This document shows, piece by piece, positions 35,112 through 43,137 of a stretch of 64,000 bases of DNA. A model generated the notes under the pieces. The model worked only from the letters and a program-made list of their open reading frames with translations. It made no database searches and was not told where the DNA came from. Position 1 is the stretch's first letter. Every line of letters starts with the position of its first letter. Source of the stretch: Rhodothermales bacterium (GTDB lineage Bacteria; Bacteroidota; Rhodothermia; Rhodothermales; UBA10348); the NCBI GenBank assembly GCA_017643395.1, contig JAEPNP010000003.1:380769-444768 (forward strand), written 5' to 3'. Both the position numbers and the translations under genes were made by a program.

Positions 35112-37342
35112 TGGCCACTACTCGATTGAGTTCTTCCGGCGGAGATTCATCTCCGCACGATACGCCTGGCGTCCCCTCGCCCAGCAAACCTCGCCTGCAT
35201 GCGGCTGTCCCTCGGGCCGTCGATCCACAGCCGGTTGCGACCGGGGCCGAGCTGGATCATCCGGCGCTGTATTTCAATCGTGAATTGTCGTGGCTGGACT
35301 TCAACTGGCGGGTGCTGCACCTGGCACTTGACGAACGCACCCCCCTTCTGGAGCGGGTACGCTTCGCGGCCATCACCACGTCCAACATGGACGAGTTCTT
35401 TCGCAAGCGCGTCGGTGGTTTGAAGCGCCAGGCCGCCGCGGGGGTGGTGACGCTGAGTCCCGACGGCCGCACACCGCTGGAGCAGTTGCGCCTGGCGCAG
35501 CATGCCGTGCGTCCAATGCACGATGCGCTGTGCGATGTGTGGGTGAATACCCTCAAGCCGGCCCTGGCGGATCAGGCCGGTATCCGCATTCTGGACTACG
35601 ATGGACTCGCTGAGACGGAGCACGCCTTCCTGCGCGAGTACTTCCAGAAGAACATCTTCCCGGTCCTGACTCCGCTGGCCGTCGACCCGGGACATCCCTT
35701 CCCGTTCATCTCCAATCTGAGCCTTTCCCTGGCTGTGACACTGCGTCACCCCACGCGAGGCACCGAGCACTTTGCGCGGCTGAAGGTTCCTACCTCCCGC
35801 GGCCGGTTTGTGCGCCTTCCCGGGGACGGTCACAGCTACGTGCCCGTCGAGCAGGTGATCGCGGCCAATGTCGGCGAGGTATTCCGCGGCATGGATGTCG
35901 TGGGTGCTCACACGTTTCGACTGACGCGCAATGCGGACATCCGGCGGGATGAGGAAGAGGCGGACGATCTGATCGAGATGATCGCGGAGGAGCTCAGGGA
36001 ACGGCGCTTTGCGCCCGTCACCCGGCTTGAGCTGGCAAGTTCGGCTTCAGAGGACGTGCGCGCTCTGCTGACACGCGAGCTGCAGCTCTCCCCGGAGGAC
36101 ATCTTTGACGTCGACGGCGAGCTGGATCTGACGGACTTGCACAACATCGCAAGCATCGATATTCCCGCGCTGCAGTTCCGGCCCTGGGATCCGGTCATTC
36201 CGTCGCGTCTGCGCCATGCAGGGGAGGCCAAGGACCGGGTGGACATGTTCTCGGTCATCAGGGGCGGCGACATCATGGTGCACCATCCCTACGAGGCGTT
36301 CAGCGCCAGCGTACTGCGCTTCATCGAGGACGCCGCAGTGGATCCGAAGGTGGTTGCCATCAAGCAGACCCTGTATCGCACCTCGGATGACTCACGTGTC
36401 GTCAACGCGCTGATTCGGGCCGCCGAGCGTGGGAAGCAGGTCGCCGTGCTTGTCGAGGTGAAGGCGCGATTTGATGAGGCCAACAACATGGAATGGGGCG
36501 CACTGCTGGAACGAGCCGGCGTGCATGTGACCTATGGCCTGGTCGGGCTGAAGACGCACACGAAGACGACGCTCGTCATCCGCGAAGAAGAGGACGGTCT
36601 GAGAGCCTACTGCCACATCGGGACGGGCAACTATCACCAGAAAACGGCCAAGCTCTACACCGACATCGGGTACTTCACGTGCGATCCCGATGTGGGCTAC
36701 GACATCATCAACCTGTTTCACTATCTGACCGGCTATGCCCCGGAGCAGCACTACAAGAAACTGGTCGTGGCGCCGCGGGACATGCGCCGCACATTCGTGC
36801 AGCTTGTGCGCCGCGAAGTGGAGTTGCACGAGAAGCACGGCGATGGGCGTATAGTCGCGAAAATGAACGCGCTAGACGACACCGTCATGATCCAGGAGCT
36901 CTACCGCGCCTCTCAGGCCGGTGTGCGCATCGACCTGATCGTGCGAGGGCATTGCCGACTGCGGCCCGGATTGCCGGGGATCTCGGACAACATTCGTCTG
37001 GTGTCCATCCTGGGTCGTTTTCTCGAGCACAGCCGCATTTTCTGGTTCCGCAACAACGAGGAACACCAGGTCTTCATCGGAAGCGCGGACTGGCAGCGTC
37101 GCAATCTGGATGACCGGGTGGAAGCCGTGCTGGAGATAGATGACGAGAGTGCTCGCCAGCGGCTGATCGATACCCTTGAGCTGGCGCTGCTGGACAATCG
37201 CTCTGCGTGGGAGCTCGGATCCGACGGCCAGTATCAACTCCGTATGCCGGCGGACGGCCTCGAAGAGCCGGGATTTCAGGAGCAACTGATGCACATTCAT
37301 CGCCAGGACGCGACAGAATCCAGCTCCTGGGACATCACCTGA
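35111..37342 (+). CDS. ppk: Polyphosphate kinase 1
   Basis: A 743-residue enzyme that reversibly polymerises the gamma-phosphate of ATP into polyphosphate. After a proline-rich, family-unlike first 50 residues, the N-terminal domain begins YFNRELSWLDFNWRVL. The catalytic half contains KQTLYRTSDDS, VEVKARFDEANNMEW, GLKTHTKTTLVI (His483, equivalent to the phospho-acceptor), HIGTGNYHQKTAKLYTD, RGHCRLRPGLPG, ISVVGRFLEH-like LVSILGRFLEHSR and IGSADWQRRNLDDRVE. All are characteristic of PPK1. GHCRLRPG differs slightly from the common GICCLRPG. It is coupled to dnaG by a one-base overlap. A convergent SxtJ-like gene follows after 26 nt. Confidence 0.95.
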   Translation: MATTRLSSSGGDSSPHDTPGVPSPSKPRLHAAVPRAVDPQPVATGAELDHPALYFNRELSWLDFNWRVLHLALDERTPLLERVRFAAITTSNMDEFFRKRVGGLKRQAAAGVVTLSPDGRTPLEQLRLAQHAVRPMHDALCDVWVNTLKPALADQAGIRILDYDGLAETEHAFLREYFQKNIFPVLTPLAVDPGHPFPFISNLSLSLAVTLRHPTRGTEHFARLKVPTSRGRFVRLPGDGHSYVPVEQVIAANVGEVFRGMDVVGAHTFRLTRNADIRRDEEEADDLIEMIAEELRERRFAPVTRLELASSASEDVRALLTRELQLSPEDIFDVDGELDLTDLHNIASIDIPALQFRPWDPVIPSRLRHAGEAKDRVDMFSVIRGGDIMVHHPYEAFSASVLRFIEDAAVDPKVVAIKQTLYRTSDDSRVVNALIRAAERGKQVAVLVEVKARFDEANNMEWGALLERAGVHVTYGLVGLKTHTKTTLVIREEEDGLRAYCHIGTGNYHQKTAKLYTDIGYFTCDPDVGYDIINLFHYLTGYAPEQHYKKLVVAPRDMRRTFVQLVRREVELHEKHGDGRIVAKMNALDDTVMIQELYRASQAGVRIDLIVRGHCRLRPGLPGISDNIRLVSILGRFLEHSRIFWFRNNEEHQVFIGSADWQRRNLDDRVEAVLEIDDESARQRLIDTLELALLDNRSAWELGSDGQYQLRMPADGLEEPGFQEQLMHIHRQDATESSSWDIT

Positions 37343-37368
37343 TCCGCCGCCCCGCGGGTGGAGGTCGG

Positions 37369-37806
37369 TCAGTACAGTTTCTCCATGCGCGCCGGGTCAT
37401 TGGAGTCCGCATCGCGAGTGATCCAGTACGTGCGCATGCCCGGGTCCGGCCGGCGGTTCATGGGGTCCTTGCCCGCAAGGCGAAGCATGAGAGCGATGGG
37501 GGTCACGACGAGCAGGAAAACCAGCGTCAGCAGGACACGCGTCATGATCGTGCCAAGGACCAGCGCAATGAGCATCCAGGCCGGATACACGGTGCGCAAT
37601 GCACCCGGAAGCAGCGTGCCGAGCATCACGAGGGGAGTCCCGACGGCGATCAGTACGGTTGCCGCGGTGCCGGGGACCCAGTCCGAGCGCCACATCAGAA
37701 ACACTGCGATGGCAAGGAAGACACCGCCTACGACCAGGCCAAAACGGCGTAGCGTGCCGGCATCCCGGGGGAGGGCAAGCGCCTCTTTCCACAACGTTCT
37801 GAGCAT
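37369..37806 (-). CDS. SxtJ-like small membrane protein
   Basis: A 145-residue protein with two pairs of hydrophobic segments (about residues 22-40, 46-64, 70-86 and 90-107). The pattern LRRFGLVVGGVFLAIAV ... VLLTLVFLLVVTPIALMLRL ... GKDPMNRRPD resembles the SxtJ family. That family is named from cyanobacterial saxitoxin clusters, but it is usually found beside carbamoyltransferases or small SxtJ-linked membrane proteins in unrelated bacteria. No biochemical function is established. None of the usual partners is next to it here. The start at 37806 is chosen because the family-like part begins at MLRTLWKEAL; the longer frame starts at 37866. The next gene, MOSC, is divergent. Confidence 0.68.
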   Translation of the reverse strand: MLRTLWKEALALPRDAGTLRRFGLVVGGVFLAIAVFLMWRSDWVPGTAATVLIAVGTPLVMLGTLLPGALRTVYPAWMLIALVLGTIMTRVLLTLVFLLVVTPIALMLRLAGKDPMNRRPDPGMRTYWITRDADSNDPARMEKLY

Positions 37807-37936
37807 GAGGGACGATACGAACACTCGGACCGGTTCACCGAGCAGGATTCGGAACGACAGCGTCAAATGATCGCGCCTGGGCTCCTTTCCCCGCTATTTC
37901 ATGTCGCTCGTGCGGCGGTCGACGTAGGTTTTCGGC

Positions 37937-38437
37937 ATGAACGACATCGTTGAGTCCGTGATGCGATCCGGCTTCGGCCAACCGGCAAGCGTGGCGTACC
38001 TGGTCGGAAAACCCGCACCGGGCGAGCACCTGCCCCTGGAACGGACCCTGGTCGTAGCCGGCAAGGGGTTCGAGGGTGATCACGACCGCACCGCGTGGTG
38101 GAAGGGGGAGTTGATTCCTGGTCGGGAGGTCACCGCAATGGCGATCGAGGTGCTGCGTGCGATGCGGGTTGCGCCGGACGTGCCCGGCGACAATCTGATT
38201 ACGCGCGGCGTGGATCTCGGTGCACTGAACGCCGGGGATCGGCTCATGATTGGTGATGTGGTGCTTGTTCGCAGCGAGAAACCGCATCGCCCATGTGCGC
38301 TGTTCAGACAGCGGGCCGGGCACGAGGCTTTTGAGGCTGCGGCAGCGGGGCTGCGCGGTGCCCTCTTCTCGGTAGAACGATCGGGAGAAATCGCGGTGGG
38401 CGACCCGATCGAGGTTGTTGCCGAGGTGAGCGCATGA
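37937..38437 (+). CDS. MOSC-domain protein
   Basis: A 166-residue single MOSC domain, the C-terminal sulfur-carrier domain of molybdenum-cofactor sulfurases, also found in YiiM-type proteins that use Moco to reduce N-hydroxylated compounds. Visible features are VAGKGFEGDHDRTAWW, the GREVTAM stretch (usually RQVTL), the PGDNLITRGVDL motif and the conserved cysteine in KPHRPCALF. It overlaps the following cytochrome c gene by 4 nt (ATGA). I would expect a sulfur- or Moco-related redox reaction, but the substrate is unknown and no Moco-biosynthesis genes are in the window. Confidence 0.88.
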   Translation: MNDIVESVMRSGFGQPASVAYLVGKPAPGEHLPLERTLVVAGKGFEGDHDRTAWWKGELIPGREVTAMAIEVLRAMRVAPDVPGDNLITRGVDLGALNAGDRLMIGDVVLVRSEKPHRPCALFRQRAGHEAFEAAAAGLRGALFSVERSGEIAVGDPIEVVAEVSA

Positions 38438-38871
38438 AGCGTGTGCTTCCCCTGGTGCTGGGTGTTGTCGTTGCGGCGTGTACCACGCCGCCGCAACAAC
38501 GGGGAACGACGGGCGCCGAGGTCTACGCGACCACCTGCGCAGCCTGCCACGCCGCCGACGGACTCGGTGTCAATGAAGCTTTCCCGCCTCTAAAGGACAG
38601 CCCCTGGGTCAGTCTGCCGGATTCGCTGCTCATTCGGCTGACGCTACGTGGCCTGCGGGGCCCCATTCAGGTGAATGGCCGTGAATACAACAACATGATG
38701 CCGCCCCACGCCTTCCTCACGGACGAGCAGCTGGCCGCGGTACTCACGTTTGTGCGTACGGAGTTTGGAGCCGGTGGGCTCATTGAGCCCGACCAGGTTG
38801 CGGCAGAGCGTCAGCGATTCGGCTCTGGACCGATGTGGACCATCCAGGAGCTCACCGCCGCGCCTGAATGA
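38434..38871 (+). CDS. Lipid-anchored mono-heme cytochrome c
   Basis: A 145-residue protein whose signal peptide ends in a lipobox (VAAC, Cys16). A single class I cytochrome c domain follows: heme-binding CAACH (Cys35, Cys38, His39), a YNNMMPPHAF segment supplying the axial Met, and FVRTEF at the end. It therefore carries electrons in the periplasm while anchored to a membrane by lipid. Its start overlaps the MOSC gene by 4 nt, which suggests a common purpose. The convergent amidotransferase gene ends 5 nt downstream. The electron donor and acceptor are unknown. Confidence 0.9.
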   Translation: MKRVLPLVLGVVVAACTTPPQQRGTTGAEVYATTCAACHAADGLGVNEAFPPLKDSPWVSLPDSLLIRLTLRGLRGPIQVNGREYNNMMPPHAFLTDEQLAAVLTFVRTEFGAGGLIEPDQVAAERQRFGSGPMWTIQELTAAPE

Positions 38872-38876
38872 CCGGC

Positions 38877-39563
38877 TCAGGATCTGTCTGCGGCCCGGGC
38901 TACGAGGTGCTTGAATAACGGGAGCAGATCAGTCACCTGACGCTCCGGGTGGAATTGCACGCCCAGTACCGAGCCGTCTTCGTTTTCGATGGCTTCGATG
39001 ACGCCGTCGTCGGCTCGGCCGGCCACCCGGAATCCCTGGCCCACGGATGCCAGGGCCTGGATGTGATAGGTGTTCACCGAACGCGGCTCCTCTCCGAGAA
39101 GCTTCGCGATCCAGGTGTCGGGTTCGGCGGTGAATGCGTGCGAAGTGCCGCCTCGCTCGCTGGAGTGCACGCCCGTTCCCTCCAGGGCGGACTGCACGTC
39201 TGCGTGGATGGTGCCGCCGGCCACCGCGTTGATCAGCTGCATGCCGTAGCAGATCCCCAGCACGGGCGCACTGCGCCTTCGGTGCAGTTCCAGATACAGC
39301 CTGTCTGATGCAGACCGGCGGGCGTCGGTGGGCTTGATGTCGTCGGGCAGCGAGCCGATCAGTCCCTCCTGGATCGCAGGCCCACCGGTGATCACCAGTC
39401 CCTGCACAAGGTCCACAAGCGCTTCGGCCACGCCTGGATCCGTGGTGGTCGGCAATACCACAGGAATCCCTCCGGCAGCTTCAACAGCATCCGCGTACCT
39501 CGCGTCCAGTTCCTGTTTGCCGTCCTTTAACGACGTGGTGATGCCTATCAGAGGCCTCTTCAT
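38877..39563 (-). CDS. Gamma-glutamyl-GABA hydrolase-like class I glutamine amidotransferase
   Basis: A 228-residue protein of the peptidase C26/PuuD family. The start (KRPLIGITTSLKDGKQELDA) and AGGIPVVLPTTTDPGV are typical of the family. The nucleophile elbow is LGICYGMQLIN, with Cys105; family members more often have ICRG. The catalytic His/Glu pair lies in VQFHPERQVTDLL. Known relatives hydrolyse gamma-glutamyl-GABA or related gamma-glutamyl compounds. There is no puuA/B/C neighbour, so the true substrate is open. The gene overlaps the CoA-transferase by 4 nt and belongs to a fumC-CoA-transferase-amidotransferase operon. Confidence 0.85.
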   Translation of the reverse strand: MKRPLIGITTSLKDGKQELDARYADAVEAAGGIPVVLPTTTDPGVAEALVDLVQGLVITGGPAIQEGLIGSLPDDIKPTDARRSASDRLYLELHRRRSAPVLGICYGMQLINAVAGGTIHADVQSALEGTGVHSSERGGTSHAFTAEPDTWIAKLLGEEPRSVNTYHIQALASVGQGFRVAGRADDGVIEAIENEDGSVLGVQFHPERQVTDLLPLFKHLVARAADRS

Positions 39564-40690
39564 GCGTCCGGGGTGTTCAGGGCGATGATTCGGGCGATGG
39601 CCGCTCCGCCCAGGTCAGTCAGTTCCGCCAATACGAGTTCGGTGTGGGCACCAAGGTCAGGCGGGGGAGACAGTTCCCGGAATCCGGCCGGCCACTGCCG
39701 GATCCCCTCAGGCTCGAGGACCATGTAAGGAGAGCGGGCGAGTGCATCGCCGGCGTGCCGAATCCGGCCGGCCGGCACCCCACATTTTTCCAGCCCAGCC
39801 ATCAACGTGTCACTGGCAACTCCGGCTGCGGCCGCCTGGAGCCGCGATTCGAGTTGTTGGCGCTGCCTGACCCGACCGGCGTTTGTGCGCCACTGCGCAT
39901 CGACCGGGACATGCAGTGCTTCACAGACGGCCTCAAACTGCCGACTGCTGCCGACGGCCAGCAGAATCGACTCGCCGTCGGAGCACTGGAGCACGGTCCC
40001 ATAGGGGGCGATGTTGGGGTGTGCAGATCCCATGCGCACGGGAGGCTGTCCAGTTCGCAGGGTGCCGCTGCCCTGGTTGGCCAGCGCAGAAACAGCGGCA
40101 TCGAGCAGCGAAATGGTCACATGCCTGCCTTTGCCGGTGCGCTGCCGGTCCAGCAGCGCCAGAAGAATGCCCTCCTTCAAGTGGTGGGCCGCCAGCACGT
40201 CCATCAGGGCCACAGGCAGTTTGACGGGGGGGCGGTCCGGATAACCGTTCATCGCCATGAAGCCGGATTCGGCCTGGATGACCGCATCGTAACCGGCGCG
40301 ATCGGAGTCTCGGCCGTATCCGGATACCGTGGCAACTATGAGTCCCGGGTTCTCCAGCAGCAGCGTTTCCGGGTCGAGCCCCAATCTGGCGTCGTGCCCG
40401 GGGCGGAAACTGGCGATGAGGATGTCGGCCCTGGCCGCCAGTGCTTTGGCGGCACGGGCGGCCTCGGTGTCCCGGAGGTCCAGCACCACGGATTCCTTGC
40501 CAAAGTTCGCTGCGCTGAAATACGAGGCCGTGTCGTCGGGGTTTTCAGCCGCCCGATGCCAGGACCGGGTCACGTCTCCCGCAGGCGGCTCGACCTTGAC
40601 CACACGCGCGCCCAACTCGGCCAGAAACTGGCCGACGCTTGGCCCCGCCAGCACGGTCGCCAGCTCGACGACGAGCAGGCCCTCCAGCAC
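39560..40690 (-). CDS. Family III CoA-transferase (CaiB/BaiF type)
   Basis: A 376-residue enzyme that moves CoA between carboxylic acids. Family features: LLVVELATVLAGPSVGQFLAELGARVVKVEPP at the N-terminus, SVVLDLRD, VSGYGRDSDRAGYDAVIQAESGFM, the catalytic aspartate in PVALMDVLAAHH, and the glycine-rich HPNIAPYGTV region. The usual length is about 400 residues; this is slightly short at the C-terminal lobe. It starts with ATG at 40690, one base after the stop of fumC, and overlaps the amidotransferase by 4 nt. The neighbourhood suggests a dicarboxylate or related acid as substrate, but that is only an inference. Confidence 0.88.
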   Translation of the reverse strand: MLEGLLVVELATVLAGPSVGQFLAELGARVVKVEPPAGDVTRSWHRAAENPDDTASYFSAANFGKESVVLDLRDTEAARAAKALAARADILIASFRPGHDARLGLDPETLLLENPGLIVATVSGYGRDSDRAGYDAVIQAESGFMAMNGYPDRPPVKLPVALMDVLAAHHLKEGILLALLDRQRTGKGRHVTISLLDAAVSALANQGSGTLRTGQPPVRMGSAHPNIAPYGTVLQCSDGESILLAVGSSRQFEAVCEALHVPVDAQWRTNAGRVRQRQQLESRLQAAAAGVASDTLMAGLEKCGVPAGRIRHAGDALARSPYMVLEPEGIRQWPAGFRELSPPPDLGAHTELVLAELTDLGGAAIARIIALNTPDA

Positions 40691-40691
40691 G

Positions 40692-42092
40692 TCAGGCTCC
40701 CGGTACGCCCGGTTCGGTCATGTCCCGCACGTCCAGCACGTGGTCCAATTCCTCCTCGGACATCAGCCCCATTTCCAGTACGACTGCGCGCACGGACTGT
40801 CGCGTTTTGGCGGCCGTCTTTGCCACGGTCGATGCCTGGTCGTAGCCAATCGTGCGGTTGAGCGCCGTGGCAATGGACGGATTAAGTTCAAGCAGCTCGC
40901 GGCATCGCTCCCGGTCTGCCTGAATGCCCTCCAGGCAACCGGTCCGGAACGCATCGCAGGCGCCCTGGAGCACGTTGACAGACTCCAGCATGGCGTGTGC
41001 CATGACGGGCATCATGACGTTCAGCTCGAAGTTGCCATGCTGCCCGCCGACGGTGATCGTGGTGTGATTGCCCATGACACGTGCGCAGACCATCATCAAC
41101 GCCTCGCTGAGCACCGGATTCACCTTGCCGGGCATGATCGACGACCCCGGCTGGATGGCCGGAAGGCGGATCTCGGAAAGTCCGCTGGTGGGACCACTCG
41201 ACAGGTGCCGAATGTCGTTGGCGATCTTCATCAGCGAGACGGCCACCGTATTCAGCGCTCCCGATGCGCTCACGTAGGCATCCTTGGCGGCCTGGGCCTC
41301 GAAATGGTTGTCGGCCTCCCGGAAGGTGAGCCCTGTGAACTCGGAAATGTGAGCGATGGCCGATTTGGCGAACGCAGGCGGGCAGTTGATACCCGTTCCC
41401 GTAGCGGTGCCGCCCAGTGCGAGTTCAGCCAGCTCTTCGGAGGCGCGCTCGACCCGCCTCATGCCGAGCCGGAGCTGCGCCGCGTAGCCACCGAACTCCT
41501 GGCCCAGTCGGACCGGGGTGGCATCCATGAGGTGGGTGCGGCCACTCTTGACCACATCGTCAAACTCGGCAGCCTTGGCCTCGAGGGCCGTCGCAAACCG
41601 GTCCAGGGCCGGCAATAAATCCTCGGCGATGGCAACCCGCGCGGCAACATGCATCGCGGTCGGAATGACATCGTTGGAGGATTGCGAGGCGTTCACATGA
41701 TCGTTGGGGTGGACCAGCTTCGAGCCGCGGTCGCCCCCCATGCGCTCCGAGGCCAGGTTTGCAAGCACCTCGTTGGCGTTCATGTTGCTCGAGGTCCCGC
41801 TGCCGGTCTGGAAGATGTCCAGCACGAATTCGTGGTCGAGCTCGCCGGCAATCACGCGGTCCGCGACGGCAACGATCGCATCGCGCACATCCTGCTCGAT
41901 CAATGACAACTCTGCGTTGGCCATGGCCGCGGAGCGCTTGACAATGCCCAGCGCCGCGATGAATCGCCGCGGGAAACGAATCCCGCTGATGGGGAAGTTG
42001 TCGGCGGCGCGCTGGGTCTGGGCGCCAAAGGCCGCGTCGGCGGGTACCCGGACTTCTCCGAGGGAGTCGCGTTCGATGCGAAAATCGCTCAT
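40692..42092 (-). CDS. fumC: Class II fumarate hydratase
   Basis: A 466-residue iron-independent fumarase interconverting fumarate and L-malate in the citric acid cycle. Signatures: FGAQTQRAADNFPISG, QTGSGTSSNMNANEV, the B-site HPNDHVNASQSSNDVIPTAMH, SGRTHLMDATPVRLGQEFGGY, and the fumarase/aspartase signature GSSIMPGKVNPV. The HPNDHVN motif and overall pattern favour fumarase over aspartase, which the fold alone would not exclude. It is the first gene of an operon with a CoA-transferase and an amidotransferase. Its promoter lies in the 178-bp region shared with divergent panC. Confidence 0.94.
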   Translation of the reverse strand: MSDFRIERDSLGEVRVPADAAFGAQTQRAADNFPISGIRFPRRFIAALGIVKRSAAMANAELSLIEQDVRDAIVAVADRVIAGELDHEFVLDIFQTGSGTSSNMNANEVLANLASERMGGDRGSKLVHPNDHVNASQSSNDVIPTAMHVAARVAIAEDLLPALDRFATALEAKAAEFDDVVKSGRTHLMDATPVRLGQEFGGYAAQLRLGMRRVERASEELAELALGGTATGTGINCPPAFAKSAIAHISEFTGLTFREADNHFEAQAAKDAYVSASGALNTVAVSLMKIANDIRHLSSGPTSGLSEIRLPAIQPGSSIMPGKVNPVLSEALMMVCARVMGNHTTITVGGQHGNFELNVMMPVMAHAMLESVNVLQGACDAFRTGCLEGIQADRERCRELLELNPSIATALNRTIGYDQASTVAKTAAKTRQSVRAVVLEMGLMSEEELDHVLDVRDMTEPGVPGA

Positions 42093-42181
42093 CGTTGATG
42101 GCAGCAGTGGATGGTTTCGAAATATACCCGCGCGCCCTCACGGAGGGTGTTGATTGGGGTTGAATACGGGGCGTTTCGCAG

Positions 42182-42218
42182 AGGCGTGCCGGGGCGATGC
42201 GCCCGCTCCGCACGCCCT
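42182..42218. other. GC-rich two-part hairpin in fumC-panC intergenic region
   Basis: An outer stem (aggcgtgc with gcacgcc) encloses an inner stem (gggcg/cgccc with an atg loop). There is no T-run, so it is not an intrinsic terminator. It lies 53 nt upstream of the panC start and could be leader structure or an operator. Confidence 0.35.
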
Positions 42219-42270
42219 GGCAACCCAAGCGGGCCCTGTTCGTAGCTTGCCGCCGCCAAACCCTCCCCGG

Positions 42271-43137
42271 ATGAAACTGATCACCGACGTGTCGGCCATG
42301 CAGGCCGAAGCCAATACCGCCCGCGCCGCCGGAAAACGGCTCGCCCTGGTGCCGACCATGGGGTCACTGCACGCGGGCCATCTGGAGTTGGTGCGTCGCG
42401 CGAAGGAAGAGGCCGACCACGTAACGGTCTCCATCTTCGTCAATCCGACCCAGTTCGCTCCCGGAGAGGACTACGACCTCTATCCCCGTGATCTGGAGGG
42501 GGACATGCGTCTGCTCGAGGGCATTGGGGCGGTCCAGGCGATCTATGCGCCGCCCCCCTTGGCCATGTACGAGAACGGCACGTCAGGGCTTACCTGGGTG
42601 ACCGTCGACCGGCTGACGGAGTACCTCTGCGGACCCCACCGGGAAGGCCACTTTCGCGGCGTCACGACCATCGTCGCGAAGCTGTTCAATGCGTGTCGTC
42701 CCGACGTGGCCGTGTTCGGGCTGAAGGACGCGCAGCAGTTTTTCACGCTGCGACGTATGGTGCGCGATCTGGACTTCGGCATAGAGCTCGTTGGTGTCGA
42801 AACCGTGCGCGAGCCGGATGGGCTGGCCATGTCCAGCAGGAATCGTTACCTCGGCACCGAGGCCCGCAAGCAGGCCGTGGCCCTTTCCCGGGCTGTGCTG
42901 GGTGCCCGGGATCGGATCCGGGCTGGTGAGCGCGACTCCACCCGCGTCCTGGATGCCATGCAGGCCGAATTTGACAATCTCTCCCTGGCCGCCCTTGAGT
43001 ATACCGAGGTGGTCGACGGAGACCTGCTTCAGCCTGTGGATGCGCTGCGTCCGGGAATGACGGTGATCGCGGCGGTTGCGGCGCAGGTGGGCGGTGCGCG
43101 ACTCATCGACAATTCCATTGTGCAGGTACCCGAATGA
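42271..43137 (+). CDS. panC: Pantothenate synthetase
   Basis: A 288-residue ligase joining pantoate and beta-alanine with ATP, the last step of pantothenate synthesis. Motifs: VPTMGSLHAGHLELVRRA (HIGH-like), VSIFVNPTQFAPGEDYDLYPR, CGPHREGHFRGVTTIVAKLFN, FGLKDAQQFFTLRRMV and MSSRNRYL (KMSKS-like). It starts at the ATG at 42271 (MKLITDVSAM); the open frame upstream to 42154 has a proline-rich, family-unlike translation. The stop overlaps a WG-repeat gene by 4 nt (ATGA). The partner genes panB and panD are not in the window. Confidence 0.95.
   Translation: MKLITDVSAMQAEANTARAAGKRLALVPTMGSLHAGHLELVRRAKEEADHVTVSIFVNPTQFAPGEDYDLYPRDLEGDMRLLEGIGAVQAIYAPPPLAMYENGTSGLTWVTVDRLTEYLCGPHREGHFRGVTTIVAKLFNACRPDVAVFGLKDAQQFFTLRRMVRDLDFGIELVGVETVREPDGLAMSSRNRYLGTEARKQAVALSRAVLGARDRIRAGERDSTRVLDAMQAEFDNLSLAALEYTEVVDGDLLQPVDALRPGMTVIAAVAAQVGGARLIDNSIVQVPE

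Noticed and set aside
39644-41618. Two long overlapping plus-strand frames opposite the CoA-transferase and fumC genes
   Set aside because: Both run antisense to clearly recognised enzymes and have no family pattern.
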